Positions 13,489-23,584 of a DNA stretch of 64,000 nucleotides are shown piece by piece. Every line of letters starts with the position of its first letter. Position 1 is the stretch's first letter. The DNA comes from Ulva prolifera. Lineage: Eukaryota > Chlorophyta > Ulvophyceae > Ulvales > Ulvaceae. The translations under genes were made by a program, and so were the position numbers. The DNA lies in assembly GCA_023078555.1 (NCBI GenBank), contig CM041200.1, forward strand, positions 9,544,356-9,608,355, in the 5' to 3' direction. The notes beneath the pieces are model-generated. The model had not been told where the DNA came from and made no database searches. It worked only from the letters and a program-made list of their open reading frames with translations.

Positions 13489-15871
13489 CAAAACGATGCA
13501 AGTCTGAAGGGCGTCTTTCTTACAGAAGCTGCGAAGCTCAACGCGCAGAAGAAGACAGAGAATGCTTTACACGACCTGAAGGCGAAGCAACGCGATTGCG
13601 AGCTGAAGTTAACAGACCTGCAACGGCGCATAGATGACACTACAGAGGAAGTAAAGGCGTTACTCCAAAAGGGTCAAAGGGACAAAGCCAAATTGGTGCT
13701 CCGGAAGAAGACGTTGCTGGGGAAGCAGGTCACATCTGTACAGAATGTGTGTTACCTATCTGTCAACCATTGTCAATCGATGATGTGCTTCAAGCACTGG
13801 AGCTGGCCGAGCACAGCTGCATTGCTTTCACTCATACTGTCAGACACCAATTCAACAAATCACTTTAATACCCATTTCATTACTGAGCTGAATTCTGCGT
13901 GCCTTTCCCGCCTCTCGTTTGTGCGGTAATCCTGTCAAGCCAATCCCCTGTGTGGCTGCTCTTGTTCCCACAGTCCAGATTCCAATCTAGATTAGATTCA
14001 GAAACTTCAAGCCCAAGCGAGGTCTATGCACTCACGGACTTACAACAAGCCGCACTTCGCCCTCGTGAATTGCACAGCTCACCATCGGTTGGCAACAGAC
14101 GGGGTGTTGATTGTTGCATCTGCTTGCCATGGTGAACAAATTAGGAACGTACAGGGCATGCATTGTCACAAGCAATTTGATTACATGGCACTGTCCCTCG
14201 GATCAGCTGGATTGACTACCTCAGTCCTGTGCAACAAGGTGACCCCGCCCGGTTGGGAATGATCCGCATGTGTCGTGACTGCACGCATGTGTAGCAGGAT
14301 CTGCCCACACTGGCGCCGTGCTTCTCATGCTGCAACCGACCGGAGCAGGACATACCTCTACAATGGCACTATTTGGCACCCCGCAATTGTGTGGCCGCAC
14401 AGTGGAGCTGTCATGTTGCTTATGCCTTTGACACTTTGTGTCAGCCATATATGCAATGTCACTTTACCACACCACGCCAAGCACAATGCCACTCCCACAC
14501 TTTGCTCCACAGCCGTGACTGGCCATAGGCGCAATGCTCATGAGATGGCATGCCGGGAGTATGCCACCTTGTCATTTTCCTTGCCCCGTTCCAATGTTCG
14601 TTGGATGAGCCTGCGTAGACGCCTGTGCATGCACAGACGGCCCGCCATAGTCCAGCTGCAGCCGGTCACTGATTTGCCAGCCAGCACAGGACACAGGCTA
14701 CTGCATGACACTGGCGTTTTCTGCCCAGGGGGCCAAAGCCAATGGCAGCGCTTCCTCTCCTTGCCTTGCCAACGCTGCCATGCACCTTGTGGCCTCGTCC
14801 GCCGCAGCGACGGAACACCTCCGATGCATGCTCATCCTGCCTCAGCACACCTCTTCGCTGCACATGCACCACCGTCATTGCATGACCGCCTCAACGCGAT
14901 GGCGCGGATCAATAAGAAAACTCTATTGTGTTTTAAGGGGTGAAAACATAGCGCATGCGTTATCGCCCGCAACGTCCGCTCTCAGCGTCACCGTGGTCCC
15001 CCGCCTGTGCAGAACTCCGACCGCCTCGCAGAGCAGATCCTGCAGATGGAGATGTCCCAGAGCAACGTCCAGACGGTCGCAGCACTGCAGCAGGCGGCGG
15101 CCGCCGGCAAGGCCAACCTCAAGGCGAACGACATCGAGGACGTCGACCTCGTGCTCGAAGAGATCGCGGAGCAGAATGACCAGATGGTCCAGATCACCGA
15201 AGCCCTCGGGCAGTCAACGATCGGCGGCATCGACGAGGACGACCTCGAGGCCGAGCTCGCGGTGCGCTGCGCGTGCTGGGTGTGCTGGGCGCGCTGGGCG
15301 CTGCACGGTCCCTTGTGCGGCCGTGCTGTTGAGTGCCTGTTGTGTGGGAATGGCCGCATGGGCCTCATACGCTGCCTCTGTGTTGCTGCACGCGCGTCTT
15401 TCTTGCACAACATCGGCAGCTCGGTGTGTGTTGCTGAGTGTTGAGCCTTGTGCATGTTGCATCCTCGTCATCGGCGGGTGTGTATGTGGCGACAATGCGT
15501 CTCGTCAATGCGTCTGGGAATCGTCCCACGCCTGCATTTGTACTGACCTGCGCCCTAGCTTCAACAGCCCTGGACAGGACTATTCCCACACAGGCAGGGC
15601 GACCATTGTTGCTAGGTGCACCGCCCCCGCCCCCATCTGGCCAGCATCACCCCACCCCGTGTGCGTGCAGGACCTGGAGGACATGCAGATCGACGAGACG
15701 TTTGCGGCGGTGCCCCACACCAAGGTCCCCGGCGCGCCCGAGCCCGCGGCCGCGGAGGCCGACCTGGACATGCCCGCCGCGCCCACCAACGCCGCTGCGC
15801 CAGGCAAGACCGCCGAGGACCTCGAACTCGAGAAGCTGCTCGCCGAGACCGGTATGACTCCCGCGCAATAG
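13489..15871 (+). CDS. SNF7-family ESCRT-III subunit (CHMP4/6/7-like), N-terminus not identified
   Basis: ESCRT-III subunits polymerise on membranes to drive budding away from the cytosol and membrane scission (multivesicular bodies, cytokinesis, nuclear envelope repair). Three plus-strand exons were joined: 13489-13728, 15013-15261 and 15671-15871 (stop TAG). Exon 1 is a charged coiled coil (KTENALHDLKAKQRDCELKL ... KALLQKGQRDKAKLVLRKK), the SNF7 helix 1-2 pattern. Exon 2 continues as helices 3-4 (DVDLVLEEIAEQNDQMVQIT ... GIDEDDLEAELA). Exon 3 starts DLEDMQID, has a Pro/Ala linker and ends with an acidic-leucine segment DLELEKLLAET, placed like a MIT-interacting motif. All junctions are phase 0. 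The seam between exons 1 and 2 is about one heptad shorter than in relatives, so a microexon may be hidden in the 1.3-kb intron. The start codon lies upstream of 13489. Which CHMP class it belongs to is unclear. Confidence 0.85.
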
Positions 15872-17768
15872 GCGTGCGCGGTTGGGGGCCATGCATGTGT
15901 GCAGGCCGGCAGCGAGCGAGCGGTCCTGGCCAGAGTCAGGCCCCGCGCAGCTTGGTGCTGTACATCGTCCTTGTATCGCGACGGCGTCATGGTGCGCTGT
16001 GCGATGTGCCTTGGACAGGAGTGGGGTGGGGCGTCGTCTGGGTGGTGTGCACAGCTGGCTGGGGTCTGGGGGAGGCTTTGGCATTCGCAGCAGTGCAGAA
16101 GGTGGAGTGCGGTGACCGCGAAGTGCTGAGATATCTGCGGGGCACGCGGAATCATCGTCTCCATTGCAGCCCTGCTGGCAGGCCAAGTGGCATGGTGAGT
16201 GCGATGCGCTGTCACTGTTTCCATGTTTCCAGTGAGGGTGTTCAGGGTAGGTATGGCCAAGGCTTGATACGGCCATGTGCGCATTTTTGCTGCCTGGGGG
16301 TGATCAAGCTTGTGTGTATTGCGCGTTGCGTCCCGCCTTCTGGTGTCGCCGCTCCCCAGCACATGCCTCGCACACAGCTCAAATTTCCGTCTAGTCTCCG
16401 TTGCCGTCCGTTGCCGCCCGAGATGAATGCTGCGGCGGACGTGCCGAAATGTCTTGTGTGCAGATCCCACCAGGCTGGGTTGCTCTTGTGGGGGCTGTGG
16501 TGCGCAGTCAGCAAGTAATTGTTCCATTGATGTAGGTTTTTGTGCCAATGATTTTTCTTGTGAGGTTGCTGTAGTGCGTTGGTGTCCGAACCATGCATGC
16601 GTTGGCTGCACGGCAGGTGTGGACGCACTGTAGTGCATGCCTGTGGGGTGGGTGCCATGCGTGCATATATAGGTTTGTCAATATGTGGCAGCATCAATTG
16701 GCTCCATGCGGTGCACACAGTTTGATCATTTCCATGTCTCCGGTCATTCCGACTTCTTGTGAAGCCCAAATTCAATGACGTGGGTGTTGTGATGTTCACC
16801 AGTTGCGAAAACAAACCTGGGATCAATGCAACCTGCCTGTCGTCTCTGCTCGATACGAGAGGCAAGCCAGCACGCAGTGATTCTTTGATGTGCCAGCGCC
16901 ATCTTATTTCTCTGTCGTGGCACATCTGTTCCGCAATCCTGTTCTTGCGACTCTGCCAGAATGATCATGCGTAACGACTATCAGTTCACAGCCCTACATG
17001 CCAGGTGGATTGCAGAGCTCCCCTTTCCGTGTGGACTTGTCATGTGCATCATTGACTGTTGCAAGCTTGTGAAGACCATATACCACTTCCTTTCGAGCTG
17101 GTAACAACCCAAACTGCTCCAATATTGATCGAATACATTCTGCAACGTAATCAAATTGGGCACAGAACTCGTCCAGAATCGGGCGGCGTGTGGACCAACG
17201 CAGCATGTGGAACTGCTACGTCAACTTGTTCACTGCTACGTCATTACCGCCTGTAGGCACATGAAGCAACACCACAATTTGATCTACATGACCACATCAA
17301 GGTTGTGAACCTGAGTCACGCATGAACTCCCAGGCAAGCCTTGTGAAGAACAATGAATTGATTCACTGCCTGCTCTGTAACGAGGAACGTGGCAAGTCTC
17401 TCCGTAAGTAGCATGGCCTGAGGCTGCCACAGGCTTGACAAGTTCAATGGCAACGCCGGGCAAACAAAATGGTGTCAAGAAATTGGAACACGTGACCGCT
17501 CACACCCACACTGGCTCACCGCACACAGCAAGCTGTGGTCGTGCCTATTCTCTGGACCTAAACTGGATAAAAGCTGTCACAATTGCGGACTGCAGCGAGC
17601 ATGTCTTCATACTGGATCACAGTGCAGAATTTCCCAAATGAATGACCGCTTTCTGGGGACCCATCTCCAGAGATTTAAACTACACACATCCTTTGAAACG
17701 ACCTGGCCGTCTGACAACCCCATGGGATGAACTTATTCTATTTCTGGCAGGGTCTAAGGCACTCGACG
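15872..17768. other. Spacer between the ESCRT-III gene and the GH9 array
   Basis: No gene is recognised. The block 17430-17768 is related to 23260-23580, the 3' flank of GH9 copy B, so the tandem duplication that made copies A and B included downstream sequence. A minus-strand open stretch at 16994-17206 (DEFCAQFDYVAECIRSILEQ and following) has a protein-like composition but no identifiable domain or partners. Confidence 0.5.
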
Positions 17769-20700
17769 CTACAGGCCGCTGCCGGTGAACGGCGAGCGTG
17801 CATCACAGCCCTCAAACAGCGAGTCCGGCATCGTGGCGTAGGCCATGAGGGTGCAGACGAGGGAGCTCGTGTAGTTGATCGCCGCCTCGCTCGTCTGCCA
17901 CCGGCCGCGGTCGCTCGTGAACACGTCCGTGCCCATCCGCACCGGTACCGGGCCGTCCGTAGGGGCGTTGCGGCCGTACAGCCCCGACACGAGGCCGCCG
18001 CACTACCTGCCGGGGTTTGGGATCTCCGGGGCGTAGAAGTGGGGGTAGGCCGTGTCGCGGCTGTGGACTTTCTTCGGGAAGTACCACCCGATCCTGCATG
18101 CATGCGCGGCGACCGTGACCGCATGCATGCGTCAGATCGTGCTATCGAGGCTGATGCACAGCTTCCAGTGGCCACACACAAACTCCACAATGCAACACCA
18201 CAGCGAAACTACGGAGTAGATTGGTCCACTGCTGGACGCTGTTCCAACACACAACGTCTGCGGCGCCTGCATCTACCAGTATGTATGTGGCTACATATGT
18301 GCGAGGCCTGTCGCTGTGACCTGACGGCTGGTGGCGCGCCCAAATATGTAGGAGAAGCCATCGGGGCCCTGGGTGTTGCAGGAGGAGCCCTTCGTGCCGC
18401 GCTTGTGGTTGAAGGTGTACCCTAGCTGCCGCTGCATGAAGCAAGCATATGCCGCCCCCTGGCAGACCCCGCTGCCTACCGCGTTGTAGCCGAGGCTGTG
18501 GTACGTGCCGACGGCGCACATGCCGTTCATGATCGTGCCCATGTTGCCCCACGGCATGTCCAGCGGGTACGCGCTGCCGTCCGCCGTCCTCCTGCAGCCG
18601 CGCCGCACAGCTCTCAGTTGATGTCAGAAAGCTCGCAGTGGCTGGACGAGCACCGACTGGCAGGCACCATGCATAACAACGCACTGCAGGTGCTTCGATG
18701 CGCGCATGCGTCCAGTCCAGGGCCGTCTAGTGGCTGCACACCGCAACGTAGACCTACGTGACACGTATACGTGCATGCATCAAGGGTGCGGTATGGCTTA
18801 TCCCTGTGTGGTGCTGGCACTGCCTCTTCGGCTTCATCCATTGAACATGGGCACCTGGCACGATGGGCCAGTGCCGGGGGCGCACAATTTACCTCCTGGC
18901 ACAGCAGCGCTTCATGCCGGCGGGGAAACGTGTGTGGATGCGGCTGAGCACAAGATACGGCACGGTCTGGAGCAGGGGAAGTTCCCCCCCCACATATCAC
19001 ATGCATGCCTATCATGCATTGGTACGTACTCGCAGAAGCGGGAGTAGTTCGCGAGTGTCTCGCTGCCGTTGCTGCACAGAGACCACAGCCCAGCGCTCAC
19101 GCGGAGGGTGTTGCGGTAGAAGTCTTGCGGCCACATCGCGCCGGACGCGCCGGGCGCGGTCGCCACTATCACGATGTTCCGAAGAGTCTGTGTACACAGA
19201 TGTGAGGACATTGTTCCAGTTGTAGAGGAACGTCTGCTGCGCGGCCGACGCTGGCGTTCCTTGTGGCCACAGCACGTCGGCGTCGGTGCGATAGTAGGTG
19301 TACATGTTGCCGGTGAGCGCGTAGAGGGCCGCCGCAGCCACTAAGAGGTGCTCTTCCAGCTCCTTCTTGTTGAGGTACAGCATGCATGGCTGCAAATTTG
19401 TTTAACGTAACAGCGGGATTAGCAGCGATGCCTCACGGGGCCCGCGGGCCAGCCAGCCCACGATCACTATAGATCTTCTAGAAGCACCACGTGCTGCCCA
19501 GCAGTGAGATGCATGAGCTGCATGTGCGTAGACATGTGGAAGCGCCGAATTTCGATGCCCATGGCACATGTCGCATGTGTGTACTGCTGGACTCGGAGTT
19601 CTGTACAGCAGCCAGGCCAGTGCTGCACTGCGATTGCATCCCATGTAGATCTGCGGCGCGAAACCTGTCTCGCATAAGGCACTGCGTAAAGTGCATACGC
19701 ATTGCAGGGACTCATGCCGATGCAAGGCAAAGCTGAGCACAAATATATGTACTAGACCTTGCAACCGAGAGCAGCGAGCCGAGGATCCGCTGAGTCCTAC
19801 CCATGCAACACGCGGTGCGTACGGAAGGGGGTGCCGGGAAAGGGATGTGAGCGCCAGTGATGTGCTGGTGCACGGGGCAACATCCATGGAGAGGGGGGAG
19901 TACTATAGTGGCGCACTGAGAGCAAAGGGTCCCCGTCCTCCGGAGGATCCTCGAGGATATACATCCTCCACCTCCGTGCGCCCCGACCCCATGCAGTTGT
20001 ACAACGCGCTGCTCCGGAAGCAGACCGAGTCAAAGTCGAGCTCCTGGAACATCTCCTTCGCATACCCATACGCGCGTGCCGCCTTCACGCCATACTCCGC
20101 CGCGGCTGCCTTATCCGCCGCCGTGCCGTGTGTCGCGAGCACCTTGGCCGTCATCGCGAGGCTGGTCGCGGCCTGCGCGGCGACATCGGCGGCCGGGTTG
20201 TTAGGGTCGGCGATGTAGCACTTCTGCTGGTAGCTATAGGCGGCGGGGGCGGCACAGGAGGGCCCGGGGTAGGGGATTTTGCCGTAGGTGTCCGAGTCGG
20301 CGACGCCGATGACCAACGTGAAGCCGGAGGTGTCCGCGCGGGTCATGAGCATCGCGTTGGAGATTGATGCGCTCAAGTACCTGCAGAAGCGGATTGTTGT
20401 TGAGTGCGCTTGGGCTCTGATGAGCAGTAGTCAACAAGGTTCTGCTGCCGCGGCACCCACGCTAGGGGTATGGCCAGGTCTCGGCCGCGGCAACGAGCCG
20501 CGGGCCCGTCTGCTTCCACAGGCGAAGGTGATGTGGCATCATGCCACGATGATCGCAAACCTTGGCCACAAGAGCCGACCAGGTCAGCAATCACGGAAAA
20601 CGGCACCAGGGCAGCTTGTCTGGGGGCTAGACAGTGTAGTAGACACGCCATGGAATGCTTTGACGCAGGTGGGGAGCTAAGAACACACCGCATGCGAATC

Positions 20701-20929
20701 ATGCATCATCTCAGTTTAAAAGCTCGAATGTATGCGTGCATGGGCCACATGCATTGTTACGCAGTCAGACAGAGGAGCACCTGATCTGGCGCAGGAAGAG
20801 GTCCTTGAGGGTGGTGAAGACACCGCGCAGGCACCCTGCGGGGTCCCCAAAGGTGTTTCCCGGGGTCATGTTGGCCAACAGCTACCACCGTCGGTAGAAC
20901 GGTGAGCATGCATGCATGAGCAGACATGC

Positions 20930-21208
20930 AAGTAAAGTAAAGTAAAGTAAATCTCAATTTACTGAGCCGTATCCTATTGGACATTGACAACTCCGAATTA
21001 ACGGGACCACATATGCCGAAGGGGTAAACCAACTGGAAACCCCCCTCAGACGACCGTACGCAACTCACAGGGCCTCCTCCTGTGCTAAGCGAGGTGGTCA
21101 CGTGCGGCCGTTTCGATTCCCCAAAGCGCACGCAGAATCGAACCCACGACCTCCTGAAACGGAGGGGGTAGCTTTTAATCCGTCCTCAACCCATTGGACC
21201 CAAGTCGG
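20930..21208 (-). mobile_element. tRNA-derived SINE, near full length
   Basis: Read on the minus strand from 21208, the head has a pol III A-box-like TGGGTCCAATGG and, about 50 bases on, a B-box-like GGTTCGATTCT, with an anticodon-arm-like stem CCTCC/GGAGG between them. A unique body follows, and the 3' end is a tandem tail of four TTTAC units (20930-20951). It lies in intron 2 of GH9 copy A, at a site where copy B has uninterrupted sequence (near 27065-27072), and CATGC flanks both ends as a candidate target duplication. Parts of the body and tail recur at 63471-63560 and 37850-37905. Confidence 0.75.
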
Positions 21209-21557
21209 CATGCGGAAACACGATGCGTGCTAGCGCTCGTTGCCGTCTTCAGAACGGACATGACAAGGAAGTCAGCAGGTCAGGGTGCTGGAGAGTGGCA
21301 GCGGCCTCGCCCCATATATACTCGGCACCTCCGTCCACAGCAGAGATCTACAAATTCACAGCTGAGGGAGGTGAGGTCCACGCGCGCCATCACGTGAGGG
21401 GAACAGGGGCAAATGGCAAAACAGCTGAGACGGGGGAGGGGGCGCACTGCCAGCCTCGAAGCAGCCTGGGAAGTTGGGCATGGCCACACCGGCCTGGTCC
21501 GCGGGCTGCAGCAAGTCCACGAGCTGTGTATAAGCACTCTAGTACCCCGGCTCCTTG

Positions 21558-21602
21558 TGGCAATCCAGTGATATGGCCGCTATACCACTGGATTGCCACA
21601 CT
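21558..21602. mobile_element. 45-bp hairpin MITE inside exon 2 of GH9 copy A
   Basis: TGTGGCAATCCAGTG at one end is answered by its exact reverse complement at the other, with only a short centre. CTCCT flanks it on both sides, and copy B carries a single CTCCT at the matching place (27419-27425 region). Insert plus 5-bp duplication equals the 50 bases by which this exon exceeds the 172 bases of its intact homologues. It is therefore a clean recent insertion of a minimal terminal-inverted-repeat element. Confidence 0.85.
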
Positions 21603-22112
21603 CCTTCCACTCCCATACGTTGGGGAACAGGGTTTCACTGTCGGCAGGCTTCACACCTGCCCTTTGCGCCTGCAGCCACCGCCCCGGCGGTATGCATATG
21701 CATGGCTCTTTGGTTGTGCTAGTAGCAAGCGAGGCGTGAGGGTGTGATGCAGGTGTGAGCACGGCTGCTGCCAGAGATCATTCGGGAACGTTTGTGAGGC
21801 CCCGGAGCATGGACCAGGGGGGAGCCGCGTTGCCTTGTCATCGAATCCACGTCCGGATCCGATGTTGGGACAGCAGCCGCGGAATCGTCCAGATCATGCA
21901 GGAGCTTCGCGCATCATGCAGCCCTAGATATCCAATCACAAAGGATAGCACATTCTGGACAGCCCGACGGTGCAAACAAATTATGCAGTCATTGGGAGCA
22001 TATACATGACCCAGTGTTTAAAGTGTTTGTGTGCGGAGATAGGCGCAGTGCATATGATAATTTCTCTTTAAAAATTCTATCTCCGCACACAGCAAGGCAG
22101 GGCAAGGCGCAC

Positions 22113-22214
22113 CTCGCAGAAGGGGGTGTTGCAGGCCGATGGCGTGGGCGGCCAAAGCCTCTGCGCCTGCGTCGACGCGGCCGCCGGTGGCGCCAACACG
22201 ACGGCCGCTGCCAT
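22113..22214 (-). pseudogene. Exon 1 of GH9 copy A (signal-peptide exon)
   Basis: MAAAVVLAPPAAASTQAQR matches the end of the copy B leader, then a 4-base loss shifts the frame before the AHAIG segment. The donor after GAG is GTGCGC as in the intact copies. It is part of the copy A pseudogene and is listed separately because it marks the 5' end. Confidence 0.7.
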
Positions 22215-23584
22215 GCAGCATGCATGCACGCACTAGTGTCTGTTTCAAGACAGTGAACGGGCGATGACAAACACCGAAACCGAATCTCATCCGAAGCTGC
22301 GCACTGGTGTTGATGTCTAGAGCGCGTCGAGGCTCATGCGACGTGCTAGCCCACGTGAAGCGTCGCAGCGACGACAGCTATGTATTACAAAAGAGTGAAC
22401 CGGAGAAGACAAACACCAAAACCGAATCTCATCCGAATCAAAGCCAGCTGTGTGCAATCGCTGTGACACTGCTGCCGCTCTTGCACCACGCCGAAGCAAC
22501 ACACCGGCAATCCATGAACGGCAGCACCGGTTGAAGCTTTGTGTGCACTCCTTTAAGAAGAAATCCCCGCGGCCTCGGCTGGCTTGGGGCCTCAGCGCAG
22601 TCCCAGCAACGGAGCTGAAGTCTTCGAAGCGCTGCGCTCGCTGCGCCTTCGGGCGACCGCTGCAGCAGGCTACAGGCCCCGCAGCACGCGTATCTGGCCA
22701 CCCGGAGCTGCTGCGTACTCTACAAGACGATACCGTGCACACAGCTCGTGCGTGCACGCTAAGGCTGCTGACGAGACAAGAGTGGCCGTCACTGCAACCA
22801 CGAAGAAGCAACAGTGACAGGCACTCGCGACGATGCTTGAAAGCAGCAATACATCGCTTGCGCAACATTGCACGCCACTTCACGCCGCTGAAAGCAATGC
22901 AAAGCTACGTCGACCGTGCCATGTATGTTAACCTTAGGACTCATCGCGGGCCACCTCCTCGCCGCACCGGCCCCCCGCGGCCACAGCTGTTGCAAAAATT
23001 GTGAGTGCCAAAACTACCACAAACCAAGGTGAAATGCATGGCATCATGGCCGATATGTTCCAGGAACGGATGCATAGATGCGCAGGTCGCTGGCAGCACT
23101 CATTGGCTGTGCACCACTGGACTCCCGGCCATTCCATATGCAAAAGACTTGATCGATCGCCTGCACTGCCTTGCGGAAAGCAGCACATCCCGGTCCCTCC
23201 GCAAGTACCGTGACACGACTCGGCCTGGAGCTGCCACCGTTTCCCTGGCCGCATTTCCGGGCGACATAATACGAAAAGGGGGCAATGAAATCGGAACACC
23301 TGACCGCTCACACCCGCACCGGCTCCCCGCACACTGCAAGCTGTGGTCATGCCTGTTCTCTGGGCCTAGATGAAATAAAAGCTGTCGAAATATAGGTCAC
23401 GAATGCGGACTGCAGCGAGCATGTCTTCGTGCTGGATCATCTGGCTAAACTCACCCACTGATTGACCGTTCTCTGGCGCCCCTGCTCCAGAGATCTGACC
23501 TCCTAACATCAGTTGCAGCAACCTGGCCATCTAAAAACCCCATGGGATGCATCTTATTTATGGTATGGTCAAAGTCACTCGACC
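22215..23584. other. Spacer between GH9 copies A and B
   Basis: About 22318-23050 is related to 30538-31200 upstream of copy B. Within it 22938-22964 is almost identical to 31054-31080 (GGACTCATCGCGGGCCACCT and onward). Two copies of the short dispersed element ending TTTTGTAA lie at 22243-22295 and 22385-22445. The end, 23260-23580, is the 3' flank of copy B and resembles 17430-17768. No gene is assigned, although a minus-strand open stretch at 22934-23080 looks like a hydrophobic leader (MMPCISPWFVVVLALTIFAT). Confidence 0.5.
22385..22445 (-). mobile_element. Short dispersed element (TTTTGTAA family), with empty site
   Basis: On the minus strand it reads GATTCGGATGAGATTCGG, then a T/G-rich middle, then TTCACTCTTTTGTAA. 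The related upstream block of copy B (30595-30620) lacks it and continues directly through GCAGCTATGTACAATCGCTG. AGCTATGTA on one side and AGCTGTGTG on the other look like a target duplication of about 9 bases. The element is therefore only about 60 bp long and mobile. Its transposition mechanism is not evident. Confidence 0.65.

Larger units (their letters stand above)
17769..22214 (-). pseudogene. GH9 (cellulase-fold) gene copy A, decayed
   Basis: All seven exons of the array genes can be traced (about 22214-22113, 21669-21448, 20882-20781, 20380-19917, 19389-19030, 18591-18340, 18093-17769), but the reading frame is lost. Against copy B I see: a 4-base deletion in exon 1; a 50-base gain in exon 2 from a hairpin element plus its target duplication; loss of the first half of exon 3, including the stretch after the EAGN motif; a roughly 25-base gain near the end of exon 4; about 25 extra bases in exon 5; and an in-frame TAG near 18005 in exon 7. 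The conserved EAAIDY has become EAAINY. A SINE sits in intron 2 and the last intron carries a GC donor. Recognisable parts include FLYNWNNVLT, FMQRQLGYTFNHK and MAYATMPDSLFEG. It is the oldest-looking member of the array and should not encode a GH9 protein. Confidence 0.88.

Noticed and set aside
21110-21208. Possible tRNA gene on the minus strand (A and B boxes, anticodon-like stem)
   Set aside because: The acceptor and T stems do not pair, and the sequence continues into a body and TTTAC tail shared with truncated copies; it is a SINE head.
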